64,000 bases of DNA from Treponema sp. (GTDB lineage: Bacteria; Spirochaetota; Spirochaetia; Treponematales; Treponemataceae), in contig JAFZLA010000071.1 of NCBI GenBank assembly GCA_017551705.1, positions 1-64,000 on the forward strand, given 5' to 3'. This document shows positions 33,001 through 41,721 of the stretch, one piece after another (the stretch's first letter is position 1; every line of letters starts with the position of its first letter). Made by a program: the position numbers and the translations under genes. The notes beneath the pieces are model-generated. The model ran no database searches, was not told where the DNA came from, and saw only the letters and a program-made list of their open reading frames with translations.

Positions 33001-36000
33001 TTTGAAATGAGCGGAAAGGCTTGGATTCCCTGGGGCGCCGACAAAAATAACGACGTATACCTTTCTAGCGACAAATACATAACGATTGCCAGCGCTTTGT
33101 CTTTGCCAAGCGGCATAACAAGCGGAGCCAACGCCACAATAACGCCGCAAGGTTGGACGCGCGGAAAGCAGGTCTTGGAGGCCAGCTCGACCATCGCGGA
33201 CGAAGACGCCAAAAAGACGCTGATTGCAAACAACTGCGGCCGCTTTGCCACGATCGATCCAGAATTTGACGTTGAAGAAGAGGGCACAATCAACGCGCCG
33301 CTGTGCGTCGCGGCCTTAAACGCCACAGGAGCCGGCGCAAGAACTGCGAAGGACGCGGAAGGAAAGGATTGGGGCGCTCCAAGCGCGGAAACGACCGCCC
33401 GAGGAACGCGAAGCCAGCCCTTTGCCAAGATGAGCCAGGCCGCGGCGCAGCTTTCGGGAAGAACCTCTCCTTACGTGATTTACATAAACGGAAAGATAAC
33501 AGGCTCCGACTACGCTTGCGCAACATTTGACGGCTCGAATGTGGCCGACATTACGATAAAGGGCGCCAACAAAAACAACGCTGTCGACGTTCTTGACGCG
33601 GCCAGCCTTGAAAAAGGCAGCAGCTCTAAAATCATCGACCTCGTGTTCAAAGGAACATCATCAAATAGAATAAGCGTCAAAATCCAAGACCTAAAGATAA
33701 CGGGCGCCAACAATCTTGGCAAGGGATATTCTGACGCAGGCGGCGGAGGAATCAGCGCATCCTATTGTGACATAAGCCTTGTCAAGGGTGTCTTGATTGC
33801 GGGAAACAAGGCGTCTTATGGCGGCGGCGTTTATGCTGACAACAGCAATCTTTATGTTTACTCGGACGCTTGCATAGGATATAAGGACGCGGCCGGAGTC
33901 GCTGCAGGCAACGATCCAACGCCGACAGGCGAAAAGCCGTACGGCGAATGTTCAAACTATGCGTCCAGCGGCGGCGGCGGCATTTATTCCATTAAGAGCG
34001 GAGTTTACCTTGGCTACACGAGCGCCACGACCCCAGCGGCGGACGACGACAAGTGGACTGGCGGAATTTACCGCAACTGCTCATACGACGGCGGTGGAAT
34101 TCGAATTGGCAATGGAAGTGAACTCAAAATTGCGGCTGGAAACATAAGCCGCAATTTGGCAACGTCTGAGGGCGGCGGCATTTACATACATGATGCGGGA
34201 GCAAACAGCGCCGTTATATCAGGCGGAAAAGTTGAAGCTAATCAATCTAACGCAACTGGACTTTATGACGGCGGCGGCGGCATTTGCAATTTGGGTTCTC
34301 TTGTCATAAAAGAGGACGCTGAAATCTTGGGCAACAAAGCAAATCAGGGCGGCGGCGTTTACAATGGCTCCGGCACAGGCTCGCTTTCTGTTCTAGGCGG
34401 AAAAATCCATGACAACACGGCGGACGCCTCGGGCGGCGCCGTATACCAAGTGGCCGGAACGTTCTCTATGGGTGGAACTGCTTGGATTCCCTACGGCGTG
34501 AAAACCACCAGCGGCGGAACGACAACGATAGAAAAGGGAGCTGGCAAAAATGACGTTTACCTTTCTAGCGACAAATACATAACGATAGACGGCACTTTGT
34601 CCGCACCTTCTGGCGCAAGCGGATCCAACGCAACAATCGCTTTGGAAAATCCTTCAAGAAATCTTAAGGTTCTTAGCGGTTCGGCCACTGTCGCGAATGT
34701 CGGTAAATTTGATTTGAACGCGCCAGGCTTTAAACTTGACCAAATGACGGAATCTGGTTCGGACTATGGCGTCTTGTCCTTAAAGAACATAATCACGGAC
34801 ATTTACGTTTCTTCTTCCGCCTCGGCGACCGATCCAACCGGCAAAACAAAAGACGGTTCCACTTGGAACAATTCGACATACGCGTACAATGAATATGCGG
34901 ACAACTCAGCAAAGCCGTTCGCTACAATCCAAAAAGCCTTGCAGTTCATCACATGGCAGCAGAGCGCGTCTTCGTATACAATTTTTATTGACGGAACGCT
35001 GGCGGGCGCTCAAAGCATTGCCAACAACTCCGACACGGACAATCCCATAAGGCTCGCCAACACCGCTTCGAGTAGCCAGCCCGCCACGGCCACAAAAATT
35101 ATTCTCAGTGGCATAAACGGCCTGGACCCCCACGACATTCCGCAAGACACTATAGATCGAAATCTTTCGGGCGGGACGGCTTCGGACGACGGCTCCGCGC
35201 TTACAATTAATACAGCGGTTCCTGTTGAGATTACGGACATCGGCATCACAGGCGGAAACACGACAGGCTCCGGCGGCGGAATCAACATTACGGGCGACAC
35301 AACCGACGTCACTTTGAAAGGCTACACAAGCGTTTACGGCAATGCAGCCGCGGAGAGTGGCGGCGGAATCAATTTTGATCCCGGCTCAACTGGCACGCGC
35401 CGCTTGTATGTTCAAGGAAATGCAAGCGTTTATTTAAACACTGCCAAAGACGGAGCCGGAATTTATACAGGCGCCGACGCCAGTTATTTGTATCTTAACG
35501 AATACGCCCATATCTACGGCAACACCGCTTCGGCAAACGGCGGCGGAATTTATCATGGCGGAAACTTTTTGTTTGTAAACGGCAACGTCGTTATTGGACA
35601 GAGCGGCGTCGCTTCCACCGTGGCTGCGGACGCTGCGGCTTCGACAGGCCGAAACAAGGCGGAAAAGGGCGGCGGCATTTATCAAAACGCCGGACTTATA
35701 TGGCTTGGCTTTAAAAACAATTACAATACCTATAGCGGCACGGACACATGGAACGGAGGAATCAATTACAATTTGGCGACAGATTCCGGCGGCGGCATTT
35801 ATACCGAGAATGCCACTTCGAACGGCGTCATCATGTCCGGCGGCGCGATTGCTTATAACAGGGCGTGCGGCACGGGAGACGAAAGCGGCGGCGGCGGAAT
35901 TTATTCAAAGAAAACTATTGTATTGATTAACGACGCGATGATAGGAACTGCCACAGCCGACGGCGCTCCTGCGACAACCTCCACGGCGTCCAACCAAGCG

Positions 36001-38268
36001 ACAAACGGCGGCGGCATTTATTGCACTAACTATATAAATCTTGGACAAACCTCTGGTAGCCACACTTATACTTTGAACGCGGGCAAAGGCATTGTAGGAA
36101 ACTACGCGTCCTCTAGGGGTGGCGGCGTATACACCAACAGCTACACATATATGATAAGCGGAGTCATTAAAAGCAACGCGACGGCCAGCGTTGGCGGCGG
36201 AATTTACAACGCTCTCAACCCCCTTTGGCTTTCAGGCACAGTGGAAATATCCAACAATTATGCAGGCTCTTCTGGAGGCGCGATTTGGAATAAAGGCGGC
36301 GTAAAAATTCAAGACAACATAACTATGCCATACGGCGTTACCACTATCAGCGGCGGAACGGCGACGACGACAAAAGGCAATGGCAAAAACGATATTTATT
36401 TGATGAACTATCTTTATTCCGGCGCCACGACATTGTACCAAATAACGGTCACAGGAAACATCACCATTCCGACAGGCGGAGAAATCGCGGTCACTCCTGG
36501 CGCTTACGAGCGCAAGGTGGACGCTATCAAAGTCTCAGGCACAGACTCGGAGGCGAGCTGGCATCAAGGCAAGTTTATCGTTACAGACTCGGATTGGCAT
36601 TTCACTACTTACGGCTCAACCGACAGCAAAACGTCAAGGCTTGAATCTGAAAAGATTTATGTTGCGGCAAAAGACTCAACCCGCGCGACCGGTTTAGGGG
36701 CCGGTTCCTCATCAGGCAAAGGTTCAAAATCCAGTCCTTGCTTGACAATCGCCGGAGCCGCCGCCCAGTGCTGGAATCCTAACACAGAATATTATATTAT
36801 GGTTTCGGGCGAAGTAAAAAATAACGCTCCGGAAGAAGTTCCCGCAAGCGTAACCTCAAGCGTTGCGTACAAAAAGCTTCATATTGTGGGCTACACCGGC
36901 AGCGCTTCGGATAAAATCAACAGAAACCTTACCGCTGAGGCAAGCAATGGAAGCGCTCTTATAATAAACACGACGTTCCCTGTCATGATACAAAACCTTG
37001 CGATAACGGGCGGAAACACAAGCGGAGACGGCGGCGGCATAAACATTGCCGCTGCCGGAACGGTGCAATTGTACAGATGCGAAATTACGGGCAACAAGGC
37101 GGAGCATGCAAGTCCAGAGGGCAAAGGTGGCGGAATATATGTGTGCAGCGGCGCGACGCTTGAATTCTTTACCAACAGTTTAAATTACTCTACAGTTCAT
37201 GGCAACTCAGCTAAATTGGGCGGCGGAATCTATAACGAAGGAAAGCTGGATGTTCAGGAATGCCATATTTATGAAAACACAGCAACTGGATACGGCGGCG
37301 GAATTTACAACAACGCAGGCGAGTGTTATTTGGGAAGAAGAAACTCTACGTCAACTTCCGCCGCGCAAGTAAGCTCAAATACAGCCCAATACGGCGGCGG
37401 CATTTATAATAAAGACGGCATAGTTAGAATTGGATACAGGCTGACATCAACAAGCTACGCTTTGGCGGCTTTCAAATCTGACGATTATTGCGTCACTCAA
37501 AATAAAACCTCAAGCGACTGCACCTGGGGAAGGGGTGGCGGCATCTACTCCTATGGCAACAGTTCTGTGCTTGACATCGCCAGCGGCATTATCGGCGGAA
37601 GCGACGAAGAACACGGAAACCAGGCACAACAATTTGGCGGCGGCATTTATGTTGAAAGCAGCAATGACACTGCGACAGTAACAATTACTGGTGGTTCAAT
37701 ACAATACAATTCGGCAAAAGATATAAATGGAAGCGGCGCCAGTTACGGCGCTTATGATGGCAAGGGCGGTGGCATCTTCTTAGGCGACGGCATTCTTGAA
37801 ATGACAGGCGGCTCTATCAAAAATAATTACGCGCAACTATACGGCGGCGGCATCTGTGTTGGTGAAGGTAGCAACGCAACATTGAAATCCCAATCTAATA
37901 CAGTTTACGCTAATTTAGTTAACAATACCGCCGGTTCGCGCGGAGGCGCTGTGTACAGCGAGGCTAAAACTACAGATGGAGTTGTCCATCAGTTGACGCT
38001 GGGCGGCTATGTACGGATTATGCTTCCCGGCACAACCGCGCAGACAAAAGAGAACGGCGTATATTTGTATAAAGGCGCCATCAATATTGAAAGCGTGCTT
38101 AGCAATCATGACACATCACTGCAAAGCCAGATTCCTTTGACGTTTTATAGCAGCAATTTTAACAACGGTGATGTTGTCTTGACTGGAACTACTTCGCAAA
38201 GAACTAAGTTCGCCATTACCAATTCCACTTTGTCTATCAATGCCGATGGAACGCTGAAGAAGAATTGA
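30097..38268 (+). CDS. Giant lipoprotein of parallel beta-helix modules
   Basis: A 2,723-residue protein starting with GTG behind AAGGAGG. The signal ends in AAGFFSC, a plausible lipobox. Residues to about 330 contain non-repetitive domains. Five modules then begin near residues 342, 702, 1069, 1568 and 2186, each opening with a YVS..G-type strand and GS..SP..TI..A, as in DUF1565/pectate-lyase-like right-handed beta-helices. About forty GGGIY/GGAVY turns occur, spaced like the GGAI/FxxN repeats of chlamydial Pmp proteins. Four modules close with WIPYG...KNDVYLSSDKYITI-like segments. It is probably a long surface rod used for adhesion or polysaccharide binding. No enzymatic residues or autotransporter barrel were seen. 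Part of its 3' end is duplicated near 40121. Confidence 0.85.
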   Translation: MKKFECVKKSLFLSAFALAACFVAAAGFFSCDNMFDNGPNSGSQAAPAQTATTTTSNPTAPASNGQDIYVIVRGSVGVGNALPQEVSKNVQALDDSLAAGPGSALQEVAKSADPQLDVGKTAEYYYYVIATPQDSIGNTPVEYGREQNSLEVDDGIFKRGENGITYDLPLKIGKWKIECGIKNSSDEPVLRDITDVIELTADDSVVNKSFVAAPVDQTGKKGKIDLKIKKSANFSYVKPFCVALWGQDMDSTLLDYTGDDTSFGLVVPDVPAASYEMTLCFYNENDVMLYETVQTVNVFAGMTTNTWVCGGGEDDKLIKTVDGKIVFDVGTDALASYKRTAFYVSASGKDTNDGSRLSPLPSVQAAVNVIEATGSGDKDYTIYVSGTLTGKNVLFSSALGSSTSDTKKARSIVLSKPEGATEDSVIAGGLYSETDETYCNVLCVETSVPITVKGVKITRDPSLVAQGKKSRGILVSAEKANVTLLEGTEVFGNNAGDDTGGGGVYVLSGTLLIKGAKICNNHANDGGGIAMVDGGTVKMSSGEISENDGSCGGGISVLGGEFTMTGGAISKNTASDRGGAVYNQAKFEISGGAYIPYGDAAGNKGAGKNDVCLDYDNTNKVYKCMTVAGWLNPPAEAGSDKTVATITAFGWHRGQQILSAKSGVNLQQFAGADKKYFAFTDKDAFTTCKASAPTVAKLQAPLYVSPTGAEDNTGSKDSPYNSIATALSHFNDPEEDCVINIDGEVKGTNALGNGADGSSPVRCSKLVLQGANGLYAADTVVEGKTIAKGTPKDSLNGNKADNISVLYISTPVPVVIRNLKIFGGTGFSAGGITLGGGICQSNANVTLDSGTLIGDVLNPSAAATSVDDCGNKAQFGGGVCVSGGTLTVKSGAVISHNYATTTSYARGGGICVDTSGKLFIEDGAKIIGNASAKHGGAVYSEGQVTMTGGEISQNKADANGGAIYNNGTFEMSGKAWIPWGADKNNDVYLSSDKYITIASALSLPSGITSGANATITPQGWTRGKQVLEASSTIADEDAKKTLIANNCGRFATIDPEFDVEEEGTINAPLCVAALNATGAGARTAKDAEGKDWGAPSAETTARGTRSQPFAKMSQAAAQLSGRTSPYVIYINGKITGSDYACATFDGSNVADITIKGANKNNAVDVLDAASLEKGSSSKIIDLVFKGTSSNRISVKIQDLKITGANNLGKGYSDAGGGGISASYCDISLVKGVLIAGNKASYGGGVYADNSNLYVYSDACIGYKDAAGVAAGNDPTPTGEKPYGECSNYASSGGGGIYSIKSGVYLGYTSATTPAADDDKWTGGIYRNCSYDGGGIRIGNGSELKIAAGNISRNLATSEGGGIYIHDAGANSAVISGGKVEANQSNATGLYDGGGGICNLGSLVIKEDAEILGNKANQGGGVYNGSGTGSLSVLGGKIHDNTADASGGAVYQVAGTFSMGGTAWIPYGVKTTSGGTTTIEKGAGKNDVYLSSDKYITIDGTLSAPSGASGSNATIALENPSRNLKVLSGSATVANVGKFDLNAPGFKLDQMTESGSDYGVLSLKNIITDIYVSSSASATDPTGKTKDGSTWNNSTYAYNEYADNSAKPFATIQKALQFITWQQSASSYTIFIDGTLAGAQSIANNSDTDNPIRLANTASSSQPATATKIILSGINGLDPHDIPQDTIDRNLSGGTASDDGSALTINTAVPVEITDIGITGGNTTGSGGGINITGDTTDVTLKGYTSVYGNAAAESGGGINFDPGSTGTRRLYVQGNASVYLNTAKDGAGIYTGADASYLYLNEYAHIYGNTASANGGGIYHGGNFLFVNGNVVIGQSGVASTVAADAAASTGRNKAEKGGGIYQNAGLIWLGFKNNYNTYSGTDTWNGGINYNLATDSGGGIYTENATSNGVIMSGGAIAYNRACGTGDESGGGGIYSKKTIVLINDAMIGTATADGAPATTSTASNQATNGGGIYCTNYINLGQTSGSHTYTLNAGKGIVGNYASSRGGGVYTNSYTYMISGVIKSNATASVGGGIYNALNPLWLSGTVEISNNYAGSSGGAIWNKGGVKIQDNITMPYGVTTISGGTATTTKGNGKNDIYLMNYLYSGATTLYQITVTGNITIPTGGEIAVTPGAYERKVDAIKVSGTDSEASWHQGKFIVTDSDWHFTTYGSTDSKTSRLESEKIYVAAKDSTRATGLGAGSSSGKGSKSSPCLTIAGAAAQCWNPNTEYYIMVSGEVKNNAPEEVPASVTSSVAYKKLHIVGYTGSASDKINRNLTAEASNGSALIINTTFPVMIQNLAITGGNTSGDGGGINIAAAGTVQLYRCEITGNKAEHASPEGKGGGIYVCSGATLEFFTNSLNYSTVHGNSAKLGGGIYNEGKLDVQECHIYENTATGYGGGIYNNAGECYLGRRNSTSTSAAQVSSNTAQYGGGIYNKDGIVRIGYRLTSTSYALAAFKSDDYCVTQNKTSSDCTWGRGGGIYSYGNSSVLDIASGIIGGSDEEHGNQAQQFGGGIYVESSNDTATVTITGGSIQYNSAKDINGSGASYGAYDGKGGGIFLGDGILEMTGGSIKNNYAQLYGGGICVGEGSNATLKSQSNTVYANLVNNTAGSRGGAVYSEAKTTDGVVHQLTLGGYVRIMLPGTTAQTKENGVYLYKGAINIESVLSNHDTSLQSQIPLTFYSSNFNNGDVVLTGTTSQRTKFAITNSTLSINADGTLKKN

Positions 38269-38280
38269 TTGGCGGGAGTG

Positions 38281-38420
38281 GCTAGGCTTGCGCTGGGATT
38301 GGCTGGGCGGCAAGCGCTTCCAGCACTTTGTCAAGCGGGGCGCTAGGCTTGCGCGGGCGCGGGCTATGCTTGCACGGGGGCTGGCTCGGCGGCTAGCGCT
38401 TCCAGCACTTTGTCCAATGG
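38281..38420 (-). repeat. Partial tandem duplication of a nuclease-gene 3' end
   Basis: The segment GCTAGGCTTGCGC...TTCCAGCACTTTGTC occurs at about 38281-38335 and again, diverged, at about 38342-38415, where it forms the end of the nuclease pseudogene. Related tails occur at 39114-39160 and 40205-40240. Confidence 0.65.
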
Positions 38421-38944
38421 GGCGCCGGCATCTTGCGCCGCCGTTTCGGGCGTCGCTTTGTACTTGCGGACAATCATTACAGCGTTTTCAATGGCTTTTT
38501 GCTGGGCGCCAGCTTCTTTTCCCGCGTCAAAATCGTATGCCCTTTGTCGTTCCCATTCCATAAATTCCTTCCTTGTTTGCGCGTTCCGCTTTGCGTCGAC
38601 GACATAGCTCTTGAGGTTGTCGGTGTAGCCGTTGGACGCTTGGTTTGAAATCAAGAATTCAAAGAACGCCTTGACTTCCTTATCTTTTATCATTATAGCG
38701 CAAAGCGGCGCAAAAAAGAAGTGTTTGAAGGCTCTGTCGTCCAATTTTGTCTTTCTGTCCTCTATACAAATATTTTGGAAAGTGTTCACAGGCAGGCCGT
38801 TGGCAAAGATGTCCTCCATGCAGATGAAAATCACGTGGCTGTCCGGCAGGTACTTGTACTTTTGTAAAAGATGAAGTTGTTGGAAAGCGTCGCGCGCTTC
38901 CATTTTTTTTCTAGGATGAGAGTTTCTTGATTTGAGTTTTCCAT
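38364..38944 (-). pseudogene. PD-(D/E)XK nuclease-family gene inactivated by an internal deletion
   Basis: Read on the minus strand, the original ATG at 38944 has a GGAGG site and encodes MENSNQETLILEKKWKRATLSNNFIFYK, clearly matching the start of the intact paralogue at 39956. The reading frame then shifts. A 259-bp segment equivalent to 39622-39880 of the intact gene is missing, with TTGT at both break points. The rest (PDSHVIFICMEDIF to the C-terminus) is open in another frame and almost identical to the paralogue at the DNA level, so the event is recent. The deleted part includes the predicted active site. An ORF from 38903 could still be translated, but its first 16 residues are out of frame. 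Confidence 0.85.
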
Positions 38945-39113
38945 ATTTTATCCTCCGCCTATAAGGTAGCGACGATGCGGGGGTAAATTTTACTTTTTTG
39001 GGAAAATTCGCAAATTTTTTGCGGAATAACGATTTTTTTGCTTTGAAGCGAGAAGTATTGTAGCCACGCCATAGGCGTCCACTGGACTAAGCGCGGCTGT
39101 GAGGGGTGGCGCG

Positions 39114-39956
39114 CTAGGCTTGCGCTGGGGCGGGCTGGGCGGCAAGTCGTTCCGCGAGTTCCCGCACTTGTTCCAGCGGAAGACCGGTTATTTTTGACAC
39201 TTGCTCCGCAGTAAGATTCATGCCAAGCGCGTTTTTTGCGTTTTCAATGGCGTTTTGCTGGGCGCCAGCCTCTTTTCCCGCGTCAAAATCGTATGCCCTT
39301 TGTCGTTCCCATTCCATAAATTCCTTCCTTGTTTGCGCGTTCCGCTTCGCGTCGACGACATAGCTCTTGAGGTTGTCGGTGTAGCCGTTGGACGCTTGGT
39401 TTGAGATGAGGAATTCAAAAAAAGCCTTGACTTCCTCATCCTCAATCATTGTAGCGCAAATCGGCGCGATGTAAAAGTGTTTCCACGCCCTGTCGCCCAA
39501 TTTTGTTTTGCCGTCCTCCTCGCAAATATTTTGGAAAGTGTTCACGGGCAGGCCGTTCTTGAATATGTCTTCCATGCAAATGAAAATCACGTGGCTGTCC
39601 GGAAGCTCCTTGTACTTTTGTCCCGACTTGAGCGCGTCAATGTCCATGACGCCAGCGTAGTACCTTGCCCGCTCGGGCAGTTCCGTTGTGTTGGCCACTT
39701 GCAGCTCCACGTCGAACATTTGCCCCGTGTCCTTTAAAAAAACGTCCAGTCGGACGCTCTTTGAGTCGGGGTCGACGGCTATTGTTTCCTCTTGGCTCAT
39801 TTTCATCTCTTTGATTTTTACGCCCAAAAGCATTTCAATCAGACGCTGGCAGGCTTCTGGGTGCGACCTCATTACCTTGTAAAAGATGAAGTTGTTTGAA
39901 AGCGTCGCCTGTTCCCACTTTTCCTGCGGCGTGAGCTCCGTTTGGCTTATTTCCAT
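39114..39956 (-). CDS. Rpn/PD-(D/E)XK nuclease family protein (PF12784-like)
   Basis: A 280-residue member of the PD-(D/E)XK 'nuclease family transposase' group, related to Rpn recombination-promoting nucleases. The core is SVRLDVFLKD, then FDVELQ, an Asp...GluxGln active-site pattern, within about residues 65-95. Conserved PERARYYAG and HVIFICMEDIF segments follow. The C-terminus carries a KEAGAQQNAIENA helix and a short HTH-like tail (TAEQVSKITGLPLEQVRELAE). GGAGGTT precedes the ATG on the minus strand. Such genes often occur as multiple diverging copies in treponemes and expand by duplication, as seen here. Confidence 0.85.
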   Translation of the reverse strand: MEISQTELTPQEKWEQATLSNNFIFYKVMRSHPEACQRLIEMLLGVKIKEMKMSQEETIAVDPDSKSVRLDVFLKDTGQMFDVELQVANTTELPERARYYAGVMDIDALKSGQKYKELPDSHVIFICMEDIFKNGLPVNTFQNICEEDGKTKLGDRAWKHFYIAPICATMIEDEEVKAFFEFLISNQASNGYTDNLKSYVVDAKRNAQTRKEFMEWERQRAYDFDAGKEAGAQQNAIENAKNALGMNLTAEQVSKITGLPLEQVRELAERLAAQPAPAQA

Positions 39957-40120
39957 AGTGAACCTCCGAATAAGTTTTGTATGACTATATCATTGAGGCG
40001 TTTGCGGATTTTTTTGCATTTTTTTGTAAAAACTCGCAGGAATTTTGCGAAATATTTGTCGGATTTTTAGTTTGTTGAATATGTGCCCGTAACTACGACG
40101 TTAAATTTTTCAGTTTGACA

Positions 40121-40206
40121 AGAGAACGACGTATATTTGTATAAAAGCGCCATCAATATTGAAAGCGTACTTAGGAACGCTGAAGAAGAATTGATTGGCG
40201 GGGGCT
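40121..40206 (+). pseudogene. Duplicated scrap of the giant gene's 3' end
   Basis: 40121-40173 matches 38049-38103 of the giant gene (AGAACG.CGTATATTTGTA and on through AATATTGAAAGCGT.CTTAG) with few changes. It continues without a break into GGAACGCTGAAGAAGAATTG and TTGGCGGG, which matches 38248-38276. About 145 bp between these are missing. The copy is followed, as the original is, by a nuclease-gene tail on the opposite strand. Confidence 0.85.
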
Positions 40207-40209
40207 AGG

Positions 40210-40340
40210 CTACGCTTGCGTTGGGGCTGGCTGGGCGAATGCTTCCACAGGAATTCCCAGCAAGTTAGAAATTTCTTCCGCGGTGTATTTGCCGTCGGCA
40301 AGAAACTTCTTGGCGTTTTCAATGGCCTTTTGCAGGGCGC
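40210..40340 (-). pseudogene. Orphan C-terminal tail of a nuclease-family gene
   Basis: Read on the minus strand, one frame gives ALQKAIENAKKFLADGKY, then TAEEISNLLGIPVEAF and AQPAPTQA before a stop at 40210. This matches the C-terminal region of the proteins at 38364 and 39114 (AIENA helix, HTH-like tail, APAQA end). There is no start codon or nuclease domain: it is joined, in another frame, to the stop codon of the gene at 40340. Confidence 0.8.
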
Positions 40341-41203
40341 TAGTAGTCTACGGCGAGTTCGACTACCGCTTCCACCAGTTTTTCCAGCGGGGCATTGGGG
40401 TCTTCGGCCAATTGTTTTTGCAATTCTTGCGCTTGATCCAAGGAAAGTCCGGTGATTTCAGCTATTTGCTCAAGAGTGCCAACTTTTTTCGTTAGCATAT
40501 TTTTTGCGGTTTCTACCGCTTTTTCTTCCTTTGCGTCGTCTATTAAATCTTGGTCGTGTATATTCATGCCGGCGTAGTCCTCCTTGAATTTTTCGTTTTC
40601 TTTTAGTCTTTCAACGATGGCCGACAGTCGGCTGGAAAAGTCGTCAGTTCCCGGCTCGTTGGTCTGTACAAAGCGGAGAAGGGAGCGAATCTTTTCGTCC
40701 TTTTCATCTTCGTACGCGCTTGCATTATACACGACTTTGACGCTTTTGTCATTTAAATTTACAAGATTTTCTTCTCCGCATACATTTTTGAACGTGTAGC
40801 GTGGCAGCCCGAACGGCTTTCCATTTTTGTCCTTGAAAGGGTCGTACTTGCAGATAAAAAGAATGTAGCTCTCTTTTAGCTTTTTATAGCTTTCGCCCTT
40901 CATCAAAGAATCCATGTCAATCATCGACTGGTAGTAGCGCGTCCTTTTGCCCAAAGCTCTTTGGGTGTAGGATTGAAGCTCAATGTCAATCACCTTGTTT
41001 TTGTCCTTGATGTAAACGTCCAGCCGCACGCCTTTTGTGTTGTAAAAAGGCTTTATCGCCTTTTCCAGCTCAGGGTATTCCACGCGTTCGATTTGGATTC
41101 CCAACAATCTTTCCACCAACTCCGCGCAGATTTGCGGGTCGCTCAGCACCGCCTGAAACATCCCGTTGTCGGCAAACGTCAAGTCTTCAAGCTTTTTTTT
41201 CAT
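40340..41203 (-). CDS. Rpn/PD-(D/E)XK nuclease family protein, divergent paralogue
   Basis: A 287-residue protein of the same family as the one at 39114, but only distantly similar in sequence. The core has GVRLDVYIKDKNKVIDIELQ with the Asp...GluxGln pattern, then KRTRYYQSMIDMDSL and YILFICKYDPF. The end has the HTH-like TLEQIAEITGLSLDQAQELQK tail. The start at 41203 has AAGGAGAAAA upstream; an extension to 41350 is not supported. It has not lost its frame and is probably functional. Confidence 0.85.
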   Translation of the reverse strand: MKKKLEDLTFADNGMFQAVLSDPQICAELVERLLGIQIERVEYPELEKAIKPFYNTKGVRLDVYIKDKNKVIDIELQSYTQRALGKRTRYYQSMIDMDSLMKGESYKKLKESYILFICKYDPFKDKNGKPFGLPRYTFKNVCGEENLVNLNDKSVKVVYNASAYEDEKDEKIRSLLRFVQTNEPGTDDFSSRLSAIVERLKENEKFKEDYAGMNIHDQDLIDDAKEEKAVETAKNMLTKKVGTLEQIAEITGLSLDQAQELQKQLAEDPNAPLEKLVEAVVELAVDY

Positions 41204-41343
41204 ATATTTTCTCCTTGATAAAAAAAATCGGGAACCGCGTCTTTTGCGATTCCCTTGCATATAAGATATACTTTTTTTTCGAAAGTTTGTAATATTTTTG
41301 AAAAAAATCGTAATTTTATTGCGCCAAAGTCTGAATTTATTTG

Positions 41344-41372
41344 TTGACAAAACATTTCTTGTATACTATAAA
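41344..41372 (+). promoter_or_regulatory. Promoter of the 86-residue gene
   Basis: TTGACA at 41344-41349, a 17-bp spacer and TATAAA at 41367-41372. Transcription would begin near 41379. Confidence 0.7.
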
Positions 41373-41390
41373 TAAATATTGGTGAATAAA

Positions 41391-41651
41391 ATGATAAATG
41401 AAGAATACGACAATTATGGAAAAGAGTGTTCCGTTCCCAAAATAATTCCCCAAACAAAAGAAGCTGAGCTAAAGCGCAAGGCCTTTATTCAAAAGATTCG
41501 CCAAAACGTTCCGCCGCCGATTCCGGCGTCCTTGGACCGCAAGGAAGTCATGGACAGAATCGGTCCTATTTACAAAGATGACCAAAGCGCCGAGGAAGCG
41601 CAAAGCATGGCATGGAATTTGAGAATGCTTTACCAAGAGAACGACGCTTGA
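41391..41651 (+). CDS. Small hypothetical protein
   Basis: An 86-residue, soluble, charged protein with no family I recognise. Its second half (LDRKEVMDRIGPIYKDDQS) looks helical. It has a good promoter but no ribosome site before ATG 41391. In-frame TTG 41379 and GTG 41382 lie at the predicted transcript start, so the protein may be four residues longer and read from a leaderless mRNA. It is divergent from the nuclease gene at 41203; whether the two are linked is unknown. Confidence 0.55.
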   Translation: MINEEYDNYGKECSVPKIIPQTKEAELKRKAFIQKIRQNVPPPIPASLDRKEVMDRIGPIYKDDQSAEEAQSMAWNLRMLYQENDA

Positions 41652-41667
41652 TAAAAGCGCGTTACGC

Positions 41668-41696
41668 TTGCAAAATGGCCCAAAAAGCGCTAGAAT
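41668..41696 (+). promoter_or_regulatory. Promoter of the liv operon
   Basis: TTGCAA at 41668-41673, a 17-bp spacer and TAGAAT at 41691-41696, with GCGC directly before the -10. Confidence 0.65.
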
Positions 41697-41721
41697 GGAT
41701 GCCAAAATTGGAGGAAACAAA

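Noticed and set aside
31560-38000. Glycine-rich repeats of the giant gene as a CRISPR or VNTR array
   Set aside because: Units are in-frame protein repeats with variable spacing and sequence, not identical DNA repeats with spacers.
38364-38903. 179-residue protein as a functional gene
   Set aside because: Its first 16 residues come from a frameshifted N-terminus and the active-site region is deleted.
40340-41350. Longer start at 41350 for the divergent nuclease gene
   Set aside because: The extension is basic and AT-rich, covers the divergent promoter region, and lacks similarity to the family; 41203 has a good ribosome site.
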